From assembly GCA_001775395.1 (NCBI GenBank), contig MEWP01000117.1, positions 1 through 41,044 on the forward strand: a stretch of DNA of 41,044 bases. The letters are read 5' to 3'. The notes beneath the pieces are model-generated. The model searched no databases and was not told where the DNA came from. It was given only the letters and a program-made list of their open reading frames with translations. How positions within the stretch are numbered: position 1 is the stretch's first letter; every line of letters begins with the position of its first letter. Shown here piece after piece: positions 16,604 through 25,352 of this stretch. Position numbers and translations under genes: made by a program. This DNA comes from a candidate division Zixibacteria bacterium RBG_16_53_22. Its GTDB lineage: Bacteria > Zixibacteria > MSB-5A5 > UBA10806.

Positions 16604-17638
16604 ATGAGCGCTAAAACAATACTTCGCAACAGCGTCGCCAGGCTTATTTTTCAAATGGGTATCACTAGGCCGGAGCGCTGTAGTCGCGGGCGTCTCTCGA
16701 TCGTGACCTTTCACCACGTGCTCCCTGAAGCTGACCGTCAAGCCTACCCATACTCCGGCCTCGTCGTGACGCCGGAAGAGCTCGACGCATTTTTGACTTA
16801 TTTCACGGTACATTTTGATTGCGGCGCGCTCGCGGCTCAACATGAGCGTTACCTGAGCGGTGAGACTCCGGCGCGTCCGTTGCTCGCTCTTACCTTTGAC
16901 GATGCCCAGCACGACAATTACAGCTTTGCACGCCCGGTGCTCGCCCGGCATCACGTCAAGGCCTCGTTTTTCGTCCCTGTAGTGGCCGTCGAACGGCAGA
17001 AACTACTGTGGCACGACCGCCTCGGTTTTGCGGTTCTTACGCTGCTCAAGCAGACTCACGGTGGACGTGAGCAACTGATGCGGATATTGGCTACAGCCGG
17101 ATTGTCCGCAAGCGGGCCGCACAGTATGGTGAGCAACGTAGTGGGGGCGGCAAAGGAACTTACCCTTGAAGCAAGATTGCGCCTGGTTGAGGCGCTTGCA
17201 GAAGCAGCAGGCGCAACCCCAGCACCTGAGTTCGCACGACTCATGACCTTTGAAGAGATTGCATGGCTGGCAGCAGATGGACACGAGATCGGTTCACATA
17301 GCATGACACATTGCCTGATGCCGGAATGCGATGATCGCGCGCTTGCCTATGAAGTTGCAGAATCACGACGTATGCTGCAAGCCCGTACCGGGCAACCCAT
17401 TGAGACCTTTTGTTATCCCAACGGCAACGCCGATGCCCGTACCGCCCGTGCAGTCGCTCAGGCCGGCTATCGCCGGGCGGTGACCACAACATGGGGGAAT
17501 AATGGGCAAGATGCAGACCGGTTCCAGCTTCTCCGTTATGACATGGTCGCAAGGCGCGTACAGGATTCGAGCGGGAAATTTGTGCCTGCCCAGCTTGCCT
17601 TCAGAATGAGCGGTTTCTATCCCGGCTTGGGCTCATAA
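16604..17638 (+). CDS. polysaccharide deacetylase (NodB-like)
   Basis: A 344-residue protein with the NodB homology domain: motif 1 TFDDA (97-101; Asp99, Asp100), motif 2 GSHSMTHC with the two metal-binding His, and FCYPNG. It removes N- or O-acetyl groups from polysaccharide. The ATG at 16604 is chosen because the longer frame from 16490 runs inside the preceding gene. There is no clear signal peptide, so it may act on the cytoplasmic side on lipid-linked sugar. It is convergent with the glycosyltransferase at 17713. Confidence 0.87.
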   Translation: MSAKTILRNSVARLIFQMGITRPERCSRGRLSIVTFHHVLPEADRQAYPYSGLVVTPEELDAFLTYFTVHFDCGALAAQHERYLSGETPARPLLALTFDDAQHDNYSFARPVLARHHVKASFFVPVVAVERQKLLWHDRLGFAVLTLLKQTHGGREQLMRILATAGLSASGPHSMVSNVVGAAKELTLEARLRLVEALAEAAGATPAPEFARLMTFEEIAWLAADGHEIGSHSMTHCLMPECDDRALAYEVAESRRMLQARTGQPIETFCYPNGNADARTARAVAQAGYRRAVTTTWGNNGQDADRFQLLRYDMVARRVQDSSGKFVPAQLAFRMSGFYPGLGS

Positions 17639-17712
17639 ATGGAAATTAGGCCGGGTTTGGATTTGTCATGCGAATTCCCTGGCCTTTGTTCATACATCAA
17701 GCGGGAGCTGCT

Positions 17713-18666
17713 TTAATGAATGATTTGTGTTGATCTATCCTTGTCCAGGCCTTTTGGAGAATATTCCTGATGTGCGTGCCCGTATGCACCGGCAACAATG
17801 CCGGCTCCGCGAAGCAAATGCGCGACCGCACGCATCCCGTAATATGGAGAAAAAGGCAGCGCAGGCAGCATGACAACTCCGAGGCTGATGCGAGCAATAC
17901 CTTTCAGCGCCCACTTGAACAGCCCCATGCGAGTGCCGGCAATCCGCTCGCTGACGGAGAATGTATTACCCAAACGATACTGCCTCTGGCAAATCCAGCG
18001 CAACGTCATCCTGCTCTTCGGAACATCTTCATATACGGGAGCTGCAGCCGACCATACGATGCGCATGCCGATGGAGACGGCCTGCCTGAAAAACAGATAA
18101 TCAGAGCCGCCTGTCATGCGCATGCGCTCTTCAAACCGAAGCCCCGTCCGGCGAATGAAGTCTGTCGAGATCAGCACATTATTGGAAGCTGCCGCTTTCA
18201 AAGGTGTTTTATCCGCAAACTGCCAGCTATCGAAGATTCTGCTTTTTATCAGCCATGTTGATGCTGTTTCCGGATAGACCGGGATAACCGCGCCAAGCAC
18301 GCAGTCCGCGCCGGTAGCATGCTGTGTCTTCAACAATTCTTCTACCCACGTTGGCCCCGGCCATTCGTCGTCGTCGATAAAACAAAAGAACTCGGCGTCC
18401 TCAGGCAATGCAGCGATACCTGCGTTGCGGGCTAACGGAATGCCCTGGGTTGGTTCGACAAGGTATTGAACGCCTAATGTGCTGCCCTGCTTGAACGGCT
18501 CAATGCTGGCTGCCGCCGAGCCCGAGCTGTCATTGTCAACAATAATTGCCGTTAACCGGAAGGGGCGTGTTGTATCGTGACATTGCTGTCGTCCCAGCTC
18601 TGTAAGAAGCTTCACCAGCCCCTGGTGACGACGATAGGTTATGATAATAACGGCGACGTGAATCAT
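17713..18666 (-). CDS. glycosyltransferase family 2
   Basis: A 317-residue GT-A glycosyltransferase. N-terminus MIHVAVIIITYRRHQGL begins the nucleotide-sugar binding fold; IVDNDSSGSA and FFCFIDDDEW (the DXD metal site) follow. The C-terminus has a short hydrophobic segment near LFKWALKGIARISLGVVMLP, consistent with membrane association. Start placed at the MIHVAV methionine; a longer frame from 18726 would run into the WecG-like gene. It is the last gene of the minus-strand run that begins at the flippase. Confidence 0.88.
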   Translation of the reverse strand: MIHVAVIIITYRRHQGLVKLLTELGRQQCHDTTRPFRLTAIIVDNDSSGSAAASIEPFKQGSTLGVQYLVEPTQGIPLARNAGIAALPEDAEFFCFIDDDEWPGPTWVEELLKTQHATGADCVLGAVIPVYPETASTWLIKSRIFDSWQFADKTPLKAAASNNVLISTDFIRRTGLRFEERMRMTGGSDYLFFRQAVSIGMRIVWSAAAPVYEDVPKSRMTLRWICQRQYRLGNTFSVSERIAGTRMGLFKWALKGIARISLGVVMLPALPFSPYYGMRAVAHLLRGAGIVAGAYGHAHQEYSPKGLDKDRSTQIIH

Positions 18667-18670
18667 AGCA

Positions 18671-19459
18671 TCATCTGTTGCGATGGCGTTCACGCAATAC
18701 GCGCAAGACAAATTTCGGGTTGCCAAGGATGTAGCGTTGCCACATTCTTTTTGGCTCCACCATTAGCCGGTAGACCCATTCGATATTGAGACGGCGCATC
18801 CATAACGGCGCTCGCTGCACCTCTCCGGCAAGAAAATCAAACAGCGCTCCGACCCCCCATGCTGACAATGTTGTTTCTGGAACCAGTCGCTCAACCCACC
18901 GTTCTTGCAGGCCATTGCCCATCGCAACGAGCAACAGATGCGGCTTGCTTTCTCTGATCATTTCAATGACACGACCCTCATCGGACTTGGAGAAGAAACC
19001 ATCCTGATAGCCAACCACCTTATGCTGTGGCCAGCGCCTTGCGATAATTTCAGCGGCTCTGGCAATTACCGCCGGGCGGGCGCCGAGCAGAAATATGCTC
19101 AGGGGCGTACTGCACCGGTCAAGAAAATAAGGTGCAAAATCGGTGCCGTTAAGATTGCCCGGAAATGGTTTACCATACAGTAACCGGCTTGCGATGTTGA
19201 GGCCAACCCCATCATTAAGCAGCAGGAAATGGCGTAGTATTCCATGCAACTGCACCTCTTCATAAGCCATGTTTGCAAGATTTGCGTTAACAAATGCCAA
19301 TCGTACCGGGGTTCGTGCGCAGATACGACGCTCCAGCAGGTCCACCGCAGCATCATGTGTCAGGACAGCAATGTCCAAGCCAAATATTCTGCGGGTACCC
19401 ACTGACGGTTTGTCATTTTGAGCCAGATCGTTATCTTTCCTATAACCATTTGTTGTCAT
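18671..19459 (-). CDS. WecG/TagA/CpsF family glycosyltransferase
   Basis: A 262-residue member of the WecG/TagA/CpsF family (GT26). Signature stretches are FVNANLANMAYEE, LLNDGVGLNIASRLL, the NGTD at the substrate site, and LLVAMGNGLQERWVE. The enzymes add ManNAc, ManNAcA or similar sugars to a lipid-linked GlcNAc in O-unit, capsule or wall teichoic acid synthesis. Four base pairs separate it from the GT2 gene downstream, so they form one operon. Confidence 0.9.
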   Translation of the reverse strand: MTTNGYRKDNDLAQNDKPSVGTRRIFGLDIAVLTHDAAVDLLERRICARTPVRLAFVNANLANMAYEEVQLHGILRHFLLLNDGVGLNIASRLLYGKPFPGNLNGTDFAPYFLDRCSTPLSIFLLGARPAVIARAAEIIARRWPQHKVVGYQDGFFSKSDEGRVIEMIRESKPHLLLVAMGNGLQERWVERLVPETTLSAWGVGALFDFLAGEVQRAPLWMRRLNIEWVYRLMVEPKRMWQRYILGNPKFVLRVLRERHRNR

Positions 19460-19662
19460 GGATTCATTTCCAGAAGCAACAGTTGCTGTGCAGCATCTGA
19501 AATTCCTATCTTTCTGTATATCTCTTAAACTGGGTGGACAATGTCAGGCTGCTTGAGGCAAATGCTATTTGTTCATCTGCAACTCTTGATCTTTTCACAG
19601 CACTATTTCTTTCCAGTATCAGAAAAATAGTGCCGGATATTTCTTCCATTGATACGGTCGTT

Positions 19663-20610
19663 TCAGGATTCCCTTCTCGTCGGAGTCAGCCATTCATTGC
19701 CAGCGTGCTGGGCGCAGATGGACTTGATGTCCAGTTCGAGCTTGTCCAGCATCTGATATCGCCGCCGGTAGGCGGCGCGCTTGCGTGTAGGAATCTCGCT
19801 CATGTCCTTGCGCCTGATTATGACAGGAATCTCGAAAAAACCGTTATCCAGCGCCCTGCCGCCATGTTCAACCCATACCTTATCGTATAAGGCCAGTACC
19901 TTTTTATTGTGTCCACCGCCGAAATATGGGCTGTTATGTTGACGGCATTTACCGGATACCGCCCATATTCTGTGGATATCGAACTCCTTGCACAACAGCT
20001 TGAACGCTGCCATGAGGAAGTCGCGCGGCCTCATGCCGTGGAGCGCATGAGTGATTTCGCGATAAATATCCCGGGCAGAACTGGAATTGGACCCTTGCAG
20101 CGCTCCGACAAAAACCAGTGATTGACCGGCATCGACGCCAAGTGTGAACACTATGGAATAATATCGCTGGTTGTTGACAAACAGATTGAGAGCGATCTCG
20201 CCCTCACGCAGAAACCAGGCGGTCTTGTCCAGCACCAGACGCAGGCCGGCATACTTCTCCTCTATCCGGGCCAGTTCAATTTCCTCGAACGTTGCGTGCG
20301 CGATGATTGCCGCAGGGCCGTCCAGCATGCGGAAATGCCGATCTATAACTGCAAGACGGCGTTCCATTGTCCAAGTGTAATTTATGTAAGGCCAGTAGAT
20401 TGCCCCATGCATTAGGGGAAAACGCTTCAATGCCAGTGTAAGCAAGGGGTTGTCCGAAATCTCATACCACTTCTGAATATCCGGAAGGAACACCAAGGCA
20501 TGAACCAGCAGGAAAAGCTGGTGCTTGAAGCTATTCAAGGTCAGGGTGGGATGCATTGCCCTGCCCAAACGATGGACACGACTCAATGTCTCGATAACCC
20601 CGGTTTCCAT
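19663..20610 (-). CDS. VirK/YbjX (DUF535) family protein
   Basis: A 315-residue protein matching the VirK/YbjX (DUF535) family: MHPTLTLNSFKHQLFLLVHA at the start region, HYxF-like RHFRMLDG, ALQGSNSS, and the late block PYFGGGHNKKVLALYDKVWVEHGG near IPVIIRRKDMSEIPTRKRAAY. In enterobacteria members affect virulence factor export and LPS-related resistance; no reaction is known. The tract from 19460 to 19662 on its 3' side contains no gene. A miniature element lies just upstream. Confidence 0.85.
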   Translation of the reverse strand: METGVIETLSRVHRLGRAMHPTLTLNSFKHQLFLLVHALVFLPDIQKWYEISDNPLLTLALKRFPLMHGAIYWPYINYTWTMERRLAVIDRHFRMLDGPAAIIAHATFEEIELARIEEKYAGLRLVLDKTAWFLREGEIALNLFVNNQRYYSIVFTLGVDAGQSLVFVGALQGSNSSSARDIYREITHALHGMRPRDFLMAAFKLLCKEFDIHRIWAVSGKCRQHNSPYFGGGHNKKVLALYDKVWVEHGGRALDNGFFEIPVIIRRKDMSEIPTRKRAAYRRRYQMLDKLELDIKSICAQHAGNEWLTPTRRES

Positions 20611-20657
20611 TTATTCCTCATCGACTAATATACAGCTTCTCGCTATTTTTCCGATAC

Positions 20658-20807
20658 TATACATAGCGACATAAATCTACTGCGCGACTCCGGAGTGCGG
20701 TCGGGCGGTGCTCGCGTTCCTCACATACTGATGTGTATGCTCCGGGCGCTGTGCTCCGGCCTCCCCCACCCCAAAGCCGCTCGCTACGATTTCTGTCGCT
20801 ATGTATA
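20658..20807. mobile_element. TA-flanked miniature element with TACATAGCGACA ends
   Basis: A 150-bp tract with terminal inverted repeats TATACATAGCGACATAAATC (from 20658) and its near-perfect reverse complement ending at 20807, each bounded by TA. The interior is G+C-rich and contains ATACTGATGTGTAT plus CTCCGG-rich imperfect repeats. It lies in the gap between two minus-strand genes, ending 2 bp from the stop codon of the GT2 gene at 20810. A lone end of the same family occurs at 34520-34537. Confidence 0.7.
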
Positions 20808-20809
20808 AC

Positions 20810-21805
20810 TCACTTGTATTCAATCAGGCGTGCCGTTTTTCCGGCCAGCCGGTTATATAAAAAATTCAACTGTCCTATCGCTTCCGGAAACTTGCCCAGC
20901 ACCAGAAACAGGGCTCGCCACCAGTTTTCCCTTCTTGATCGTGTGCCACTCAAAGTCAGACGGATGATCTGCGCCGGATAGATCAGCAGCATCGCCAGAC
21001 CCCATGCTCCCATGCAGATGGTTGAGATGAATATAATTACGGGAATCCCCAGACCCCATATCCAGACGCGCCGCGATTCTTTCACCCGATGCATCTCCGG
21101 CGGTGCACCGTGCAGATGCGCTCCCTCGGCATAGGCGTACCCGCAGCGCAGGGTGCGCTTCCACCATTGTCTGAAGCGCGTTATTGCTGCATCGTGCAGC
21201 GTCATTTCCTTGCCCAGCCTCCATATTTTCCAGCCTGCCGCCCTGAGCCGCACGCAGAGCTCCGGCTCCTCACCGGCAATCAGGCTGTCGCGATATTTCC
21301 CCACGCGCTCAAATGCGCCCGTACGCATCATCGCATCGCCGCCGCAGGATTTTGCTTCGCCTACTGGCGTATCCCATTCGATGTCGCACAACATGTTGTA
21401 CACGGAGCGTTCCGGAAAACGCTCGCGCCGCCGGCCGCAAACTACGGCCACATCAGCGCGTTCATCAAGAAACCGTGCTGCCTTTTCCAGCCAGCCGGCG
21501 GCAACCTCGCAATCCCCATCTACGAATTGAACATAATCCAGCTCCGGCGCTGTTTCGCGCAGGCGCTTGAATCCCTCATTCCTTGCTCTTGCGGCTGTGA
21601 ATGGTATTGCCAAGTCCAGTTCGACCACCGTAACTCCGAGGGAGCGAGCCATGCCCACCGAGCCGTCTGTGGAGCCGGAATCCACGTACACTATTTTTTC
21701 AGCCAGCCCCTCAACAGACATGAGACACTTGCGCAGGCGATCACCCTCGTTGCGGCCTATGGCCACTATACCGACCGAAGCAATGGGGATTTTGCCTTCA
21801 ATCAT
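20810..21805 (-). CDS. glycosyltransferase family 2 with C-terminal membrane segments
   Basis: A 331-residue GT2 enzyme. ASVGIVAIGRNEGDRL opens the fold, VYVDSGSTDGS and YVQFVDGDCEV give the DXD site, and ARARNEGFKRL is typical of the subfamily. Two hydrophobic segments in the last third (RRVWIWGLGIPVIIFISTIC onward) suggest membrane attachment. The start overlaps the stop of the sulfotransferase gene by 8 bp. The C-terminal stop is directly abutted by a miniature element. Confidence 0.88.
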   Translation of the reverse strand: MIEGKIPIASVGIVAIGRNEGDRLRKCLMSVEGLAEKIVYVDSGSTDGSVGMARSLGVTVVELDLAIPFTAARARNEGFKRLRETAPELDYVQFVDGDCEVAAGWLEKAARFLDERADVAVVCGRRRERFPERSVYNMLCDIEWDTPVGEAKSCGGDAMMRTGAFERVGKYRDSLIAGEEPELCVRLRAAGWKIWRLGKEMTLHDAAITRFRQWWKRTLRCGYAYAEGAHLHGAPPEMHRVKESRRVWIWGLGIPVIIFISTICMGAWGLAMLLIYPAQIIRLTLSGTRSRRENWWRALFLVLGKFPEAIGQLNFLYNRLAGKTARLIEYK

Positions 21806-22694
21806 CCGGCAATATCCATTCGAGTGATGCCGCCGATGTCACCTGCTTGAAATTCCGGCAATCAAGGTCTGTCCCAAGCCATTTCCCCAACTGCGCCAGG
21901 TCACGGTCAAACTCCATTTCCAATCGAGCGCGGTTCTCTTTATCCAGTTCCGGGCGATTCCGCATGCGCAATTTTATCTTGACCGCGTCGCGCAGGGCTT
22001 GCGGAATGAAACGGCGGCGCAACCAGGTCGCCGGGCCGGATTTGACCAGCAATTCGTAAAAAGGAAATTTGCGGATACGTTCGCTGGAGACATTGTCTGG
22101 CTTCATGTCCTCCACCCAGACCGGCTGTCCCTGATACCCGATAAACCGGCAGATGCGCTCCAGCTCCGCCTGGGGCTCACGAACCAGATGGTCGAAAAAG
22201 ACAGGCAGGACGGCATCACGGCCAAAGGCTGCGAAATAGGGTTCGATCTGCATGGCATAGCGGCCGTAGGCCGTCAGTTCGGGATATTTATTTACAGCCT
22301 CACCGATGCCACAGTGATAAACCCCTGTGCTCCACTCATGAATGTAATGGGAAACAAGACGATCCACCGGATGGCGCATCACATACACAAGGCGTGCATC
22401 AGGCAAATACTTTCTCAGGCGCTCTACAGTATTGGGATGCGTTGGCAGTTTGGTGTAATGCGTACTGGCTTCACCCAGGAGGCTACCCTCCGGAGCGTTG
22501 GCAAACAAGCCGGAATACCACGCCATGCCCTTGGCATACTGTTCATCATCGCTGAAAAAGTTGGGTTCCTTCGGGGTGCACATGAATATGCCTTGCTGCT
22601 GAACCAATTGCTGATACAGCGACGAAGTTGCCGACTTCATTGCGCCGATGATGACGAAATCCGGCAAACGCAGGTTGGAAGGTTCATTGCTCAT
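21798..22694 (-). CDS. sulfotransferase family protein
   Basis: A 298-residue PAPS-dependent sulfotransferase. The 5'-phosphosulfate loop is IIGAMKSATSSLYQQL near residue 15, and the 3'-phosphate motif is YVMRHPVDRLVSHYIHEW. It resembles the heparan-type and bacterial carbohydrate sulfotransferases and probably sulfates a sugar of the exported glycan. The start is set at MSNEPSN; the longer open frame to 22895 runs back into the preceding glycosyltransferase. It overlaps that gene by 11 bp and the following one by 8 bp, showing tight coupling. Confidence 0.87.
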   Translation of the reverse strand: MSNEPSNLRLPDFVIIGAMKSATSSLYQQLVQQQGIFMCTPKEPNFFSDDEQYAKGMAWYSGLFANAPEGSLLGEASTHYTKLPTHPNTVERLRKYLPDARLVYVMRHPVDRLVSHYIHEWSTGVYHCGIGEAVNKYPELTAYGRYAMQIEPYFAAFGRDAVLPVFFDHLVREPQAELERICRFIGYQGQPVWVEDMKPDNVSSERIRKFPFYELLVKSGPATWLRRRFIPQALRDAVKIKLRMRNRPELDKENRARLEMEFDRDLAQLGKWLGTDLDCRNFKQVTSAASLEWILPDD

Positions 22695-23679
22695 GGCTTG
22701 GGTGGGTATAGTGTTTAAGCGGACTGCGCCAGTTTGTCCAGATATCCAGCCATTGTCCTTCAATGGCTGCCTTGTCTGATCGCCCCAGCAGTTGCCGGGT
22801 TCCGGACACTGTCCGCCCAAGCCACCAAAGCAGATTGGCGCTCGCCAGCCCAAGCCAGCCGCAGGTCTGGTAATAGTATCGGGCGCGGGATTCATAATAA
22901 TATCTGGGCACCCGTTTCTTCAAACGAGTCTGCTCTTTTACCGGCGAACTGCCGCCACGCAGGTGCACCACCCGCGCCTCGGGATTATGCACGATTTCCC
23001 ATCCAGCCTTGCGGGCGCGATGGCAAAATTCCGCATCCTCAAAATACATGAAATATCCATCATCCAGCAGTCCCACCTGCTGGAATACCTCATCTCTTAC
23101 CAGCACGCAGGCAAAACTGGTCCACTGGGGCCGCGCGATTTGCGTCTGTACCGGCCAGGCCACGATGTAACGGCTGAACAACCATGCAACCAGGCCGGTT
23201 TGGGAGGCGGAGATCATCTCGCTGAAAGGCGATATAAACCGGAAGCAACTCTCTTGCCCTGCGCCATCCGGCCATTCAAGGCGCGGGCTGATCAGCCCGG
23301 CCTCGGGATACTGCATTGCAGTATCCAGAATGATTCGTATCGCGCCCGGGCGAATCAGGGTGTCACTGTTCAACAACAGGTAATGACGGGCATTGCAGGA
23401 TTTGATCCCGATATTGTTACCGCTGGCGAACCCCGAATTGTGTCCCGACTGAACAAAAAGCACTTTGCCGGCAATATCATGCTGCGCCAGCCACGCTCGA
23501 ATAATTTCAGGCGAATCATCCGCCGAACGGTTGTCCACGATGACAATTCGCCCGTCAATACCATCCAGTTCCGGCAGAAGGGTCGTCAAACAGTCAATAA
23601 CGAACCCCGGCGTGCGAAAGTTTACTATGACAACAGTTAACTGTAGTGACGGTAATGACCGTGCTGATTCCATGTGCAT
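22684..23679 (-). CDS. glycosyltransferase family 2 (rhamnosyltransferase-like)
   Basis: A 331-residue GT2 protein with LTVVIVNFRTPGFV at the start, IVIVDNRSADDSPEI, the metal-site region LLLNSDTLIRPGA, and a late FMYFEDAEFCHRARKAGW block that is common in rhamnosyltransferase-type enzymes (WbbL-like). The acceptor is unknown. A second in-frame ATG lies two codons in. It follows the flippase on the same strand after an 85-bp gap. Confidence 0.88.
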   Translation of the reverse strand: MHMESARSLPSLQLTVVIVNFRTPGFVIDCLTTLLPELDGIDGRIVIVDNRSADDSPEIIRAWLAQHDIAGKVLFVQSGHNSGFASGNNIGIKSCNARHYLLLNSDTLIRPGAIRIILDTAMQYPEAGLISPRLEWPDGAGQESCFRFISPFSEMISASQTGLVAWLFSRYIVAWPVQTQIARPQWTSFACVLVRDEVFQQVGLLDDGYFMYFEDAEFCHRARKAGWEIVHNPEARVVHLRGGSSPVKEQTRLKKRVPRYYYESRARYYYQTCGWLGLASANLLWWLGRTVSGTRQLLGRSDKAAIEGQWLDIWTNWRSPLKHYTHPSHEQ

Positions 23680-23764
23680 CCCAATAATTCAACGGTACTC
23701 GCGAATAGAATAATTCCGCGCTGCCGGGTTCATGCCATATGCGGTAGGGAAATTATTCAAAGAA

Positions 23765-25096
23765 TTAAACCCGATCGAGGCTAGGCCACGCAAACACCAC
23801 AATCAATACCGAAGCTGCAAGCAATACCAAATCGAGCCTGGCTTGCCACAATCCATTGCGGGACATCACAAACGCATAAAAGGGATATGTTATCCAATTA
23901 GCTGTAGCTACGCCCATGACCAGGCCTGCGCCCCCCCAATAATGGTAACCGATGAACATGGAACCAAACTGGCATACAATCTGGGTTGCGGTTAACATTG
24001 TTGAAGTGGCGACTTTACCCATCGCCAGCAATACACCTACGTAAGATCCCCACACACAACCGACGAGTGACCCGGCAGCAAGCAACTCAAGCATGATGCC
24101 CGAACCATGATAACGCTCATCGTATAGCGTCTCCATAAGCTGAGCGCCAAAAAAGACAAATAAAACTGCCAGGCACCAACTTGGCAGAATGATTGCCAGA
24201 CGTGCCTTGAACAGGGTAGCCATGAGATTTTTCGGATTACCGCGATAAACCTCCGAATAAGCAGGAAAGAATACCCTCCATGCCAGTTGCTGAATTGCCT
24301 GCCAGAGCAGAAGGCTCATCGTGCTCGCTAATGTAAACAATGCCAGTTGGCGCATGTCAAGCAGGGCGCCGAGCAGCAGGCGCGCGCCTTCTGCCGATAC
24401 AAAAGTAAGAGCAGAACTCAACAGAATCCAGCGTCCAAATCCTCTCATGTGGTCGATCGTTTCCCGATCCCATGCGAATCGGTTCTTTATGCCATGAAGA
24501 AAAACATGGCTGGCAAACATTTTCAGAGAAACAGTAATCATGCTGCCCCAAACCAGCGCCCAGACTGATTGCATAAGCCAGGCAAGGCAAATTGTACAGA
24601 ACAGTCCGAGCGTATAAGTGCCCACCTCAATCTGTGTCACTCGCGCCGTTTCCAGGTTACGTTGTGCAGTGTGTAATCTTGTTGAGTTGAAACTGCCGAT
24701 GATTGTATTCAATCCAATAACAGGAAGCATGACGGCGAGCAGCGGTTCGCCATACAATCCGGCTATGGGCAACGCCATGGCGCAAAGCGCCAACCATACC
24801 AGAATGCCGCGTATGATCTGAATCGTCCATGCTGTATTCAGGAAAGCCGGATCATTTCCACGCTCCTTCTGGACGATCGAAGGGCCTATCCCCACATCGG
24901 TAAGCATGTGCGCACCAAAAGCAACTGCTTGAATAATCGCCATCATTCCGAATGCCTCGGGAAACAACAGGCGCGTAAGAATGAGATTTCCTCCAAGGCG
25001 CAGTGCCTGATTAACGCCGTACCCGACCAAAGTCCAGGAGCCTGACTGCAGAACGCGTTGTCTGAGGGTAAGTGTGCTTTTTGATGACATTGGCAT
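23765..25096 (-). CDS. Wzx-type oligosaccharide flippase (MOP superfamily)
   Basis: A 443-residue protein with about 12 membrane helices. The N-terminus LRQRVLQSGSWTLVGYGVNQALRLGGNLILTRLLFPEAFG is the classic opening of polysaccharide-export MOP proteins (quoted here in part: SWTLVGYGVNQALRLGGN and LTRLLFPEAFG), followed by MLTDVGIGPSIVQ. It flips undecaprenyl-linked oligosaccharide to the periplasm. It is the first gene of the minus-strand glycan operon and is divergent from the secreted protein at 25353. Confidence 0.9.
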   Translation of the reverse strand: MPMSSKSTLTLRQRVLQSGSWTLVGYGVNQALRLGGNLILTRLLFPEAFGMMAIIQAVAFGAHMLTDVGIGPSIVQKERGNDPAFLNTAWTIQIIRGILVWLALCAMALPIAGLYGEPLLAVMLPVIGLNTIIGSFNSTRLHTAQRNLETARVTQIEVGTYTLGLFCTICLAWLMQSVWALVWGSMITVSLKMFASHVFLHGIKNRFAWDRETIDHMRGFGRWILLSSALTFVSAEGARLLLGALLDMRQLALFTLASTMSLLLWQAIQQLAWRVFFPAYSEVYRGNPKNLMATLFKARLAIILPSWCLAVLFVFFGAQLMETLYDERYHGSGIMLELLAAGSLVGCVWGSYVGVLLAMGKVATSTMLTATQIVCQFGSMFIGYHYWGGAGLVMGVATANWITYPFYAFVMSRNGLWQARLDLVLLAASVLIVVFAWPSLDRV

Positions 25097-25352
25097 TTAT
25101 GAATATCTGAACGTAGCGAGCACAGATCGTTATTCTTGCTCTTGCAGCGATCTTTTTTTGCTTTCGCTTATCGCTCTGCCTGCTTCATAATGGAAGCGGA
25201 TGATTCTACACGAAGCCTCAATTATTGGTTCGCCTTGACATTTGCTGTTTTGCTGGCGCGTATTTATTCCGAGAAGTTTGAGCGTGATTTCAGACGCACA
25301 TAGTCATCAATATAACCTGCCTGAATCTTTGCACCTGAAATATGGAACTGCC
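25097..25352. promoter_or_regulatory. 256-bp divergent intergenic region
   Basis: No gene. It must hold promoters for the minus-strand glycan operon and for the secreted protein. It is A+T-rich, especially around 25130-25180, but no single promoter can be fixed. The in-frame extension from 25242 into this region lacks a signal-peptide-like start and is rejected. Confidence 0.3.

Noticed and set aside
17640-17712. Terminator between the convergent deacetylase and GT2 genes
   Set aside because: AGGCCGGG and CCCTGGCCT could pair but with a long loop and mismatches and only a short T run; too weak to annotate.
22792-23640. 282-codon plus-strand frame opposite a glycosyltransferase
   Set aside because: Antisense shadow of a gene with clear GT2 motifs.
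25242-25352. Upstream extension of the secreted protein
   Set aside because: The signal peptide begins at the ATG at 25353; the extension would hide it.
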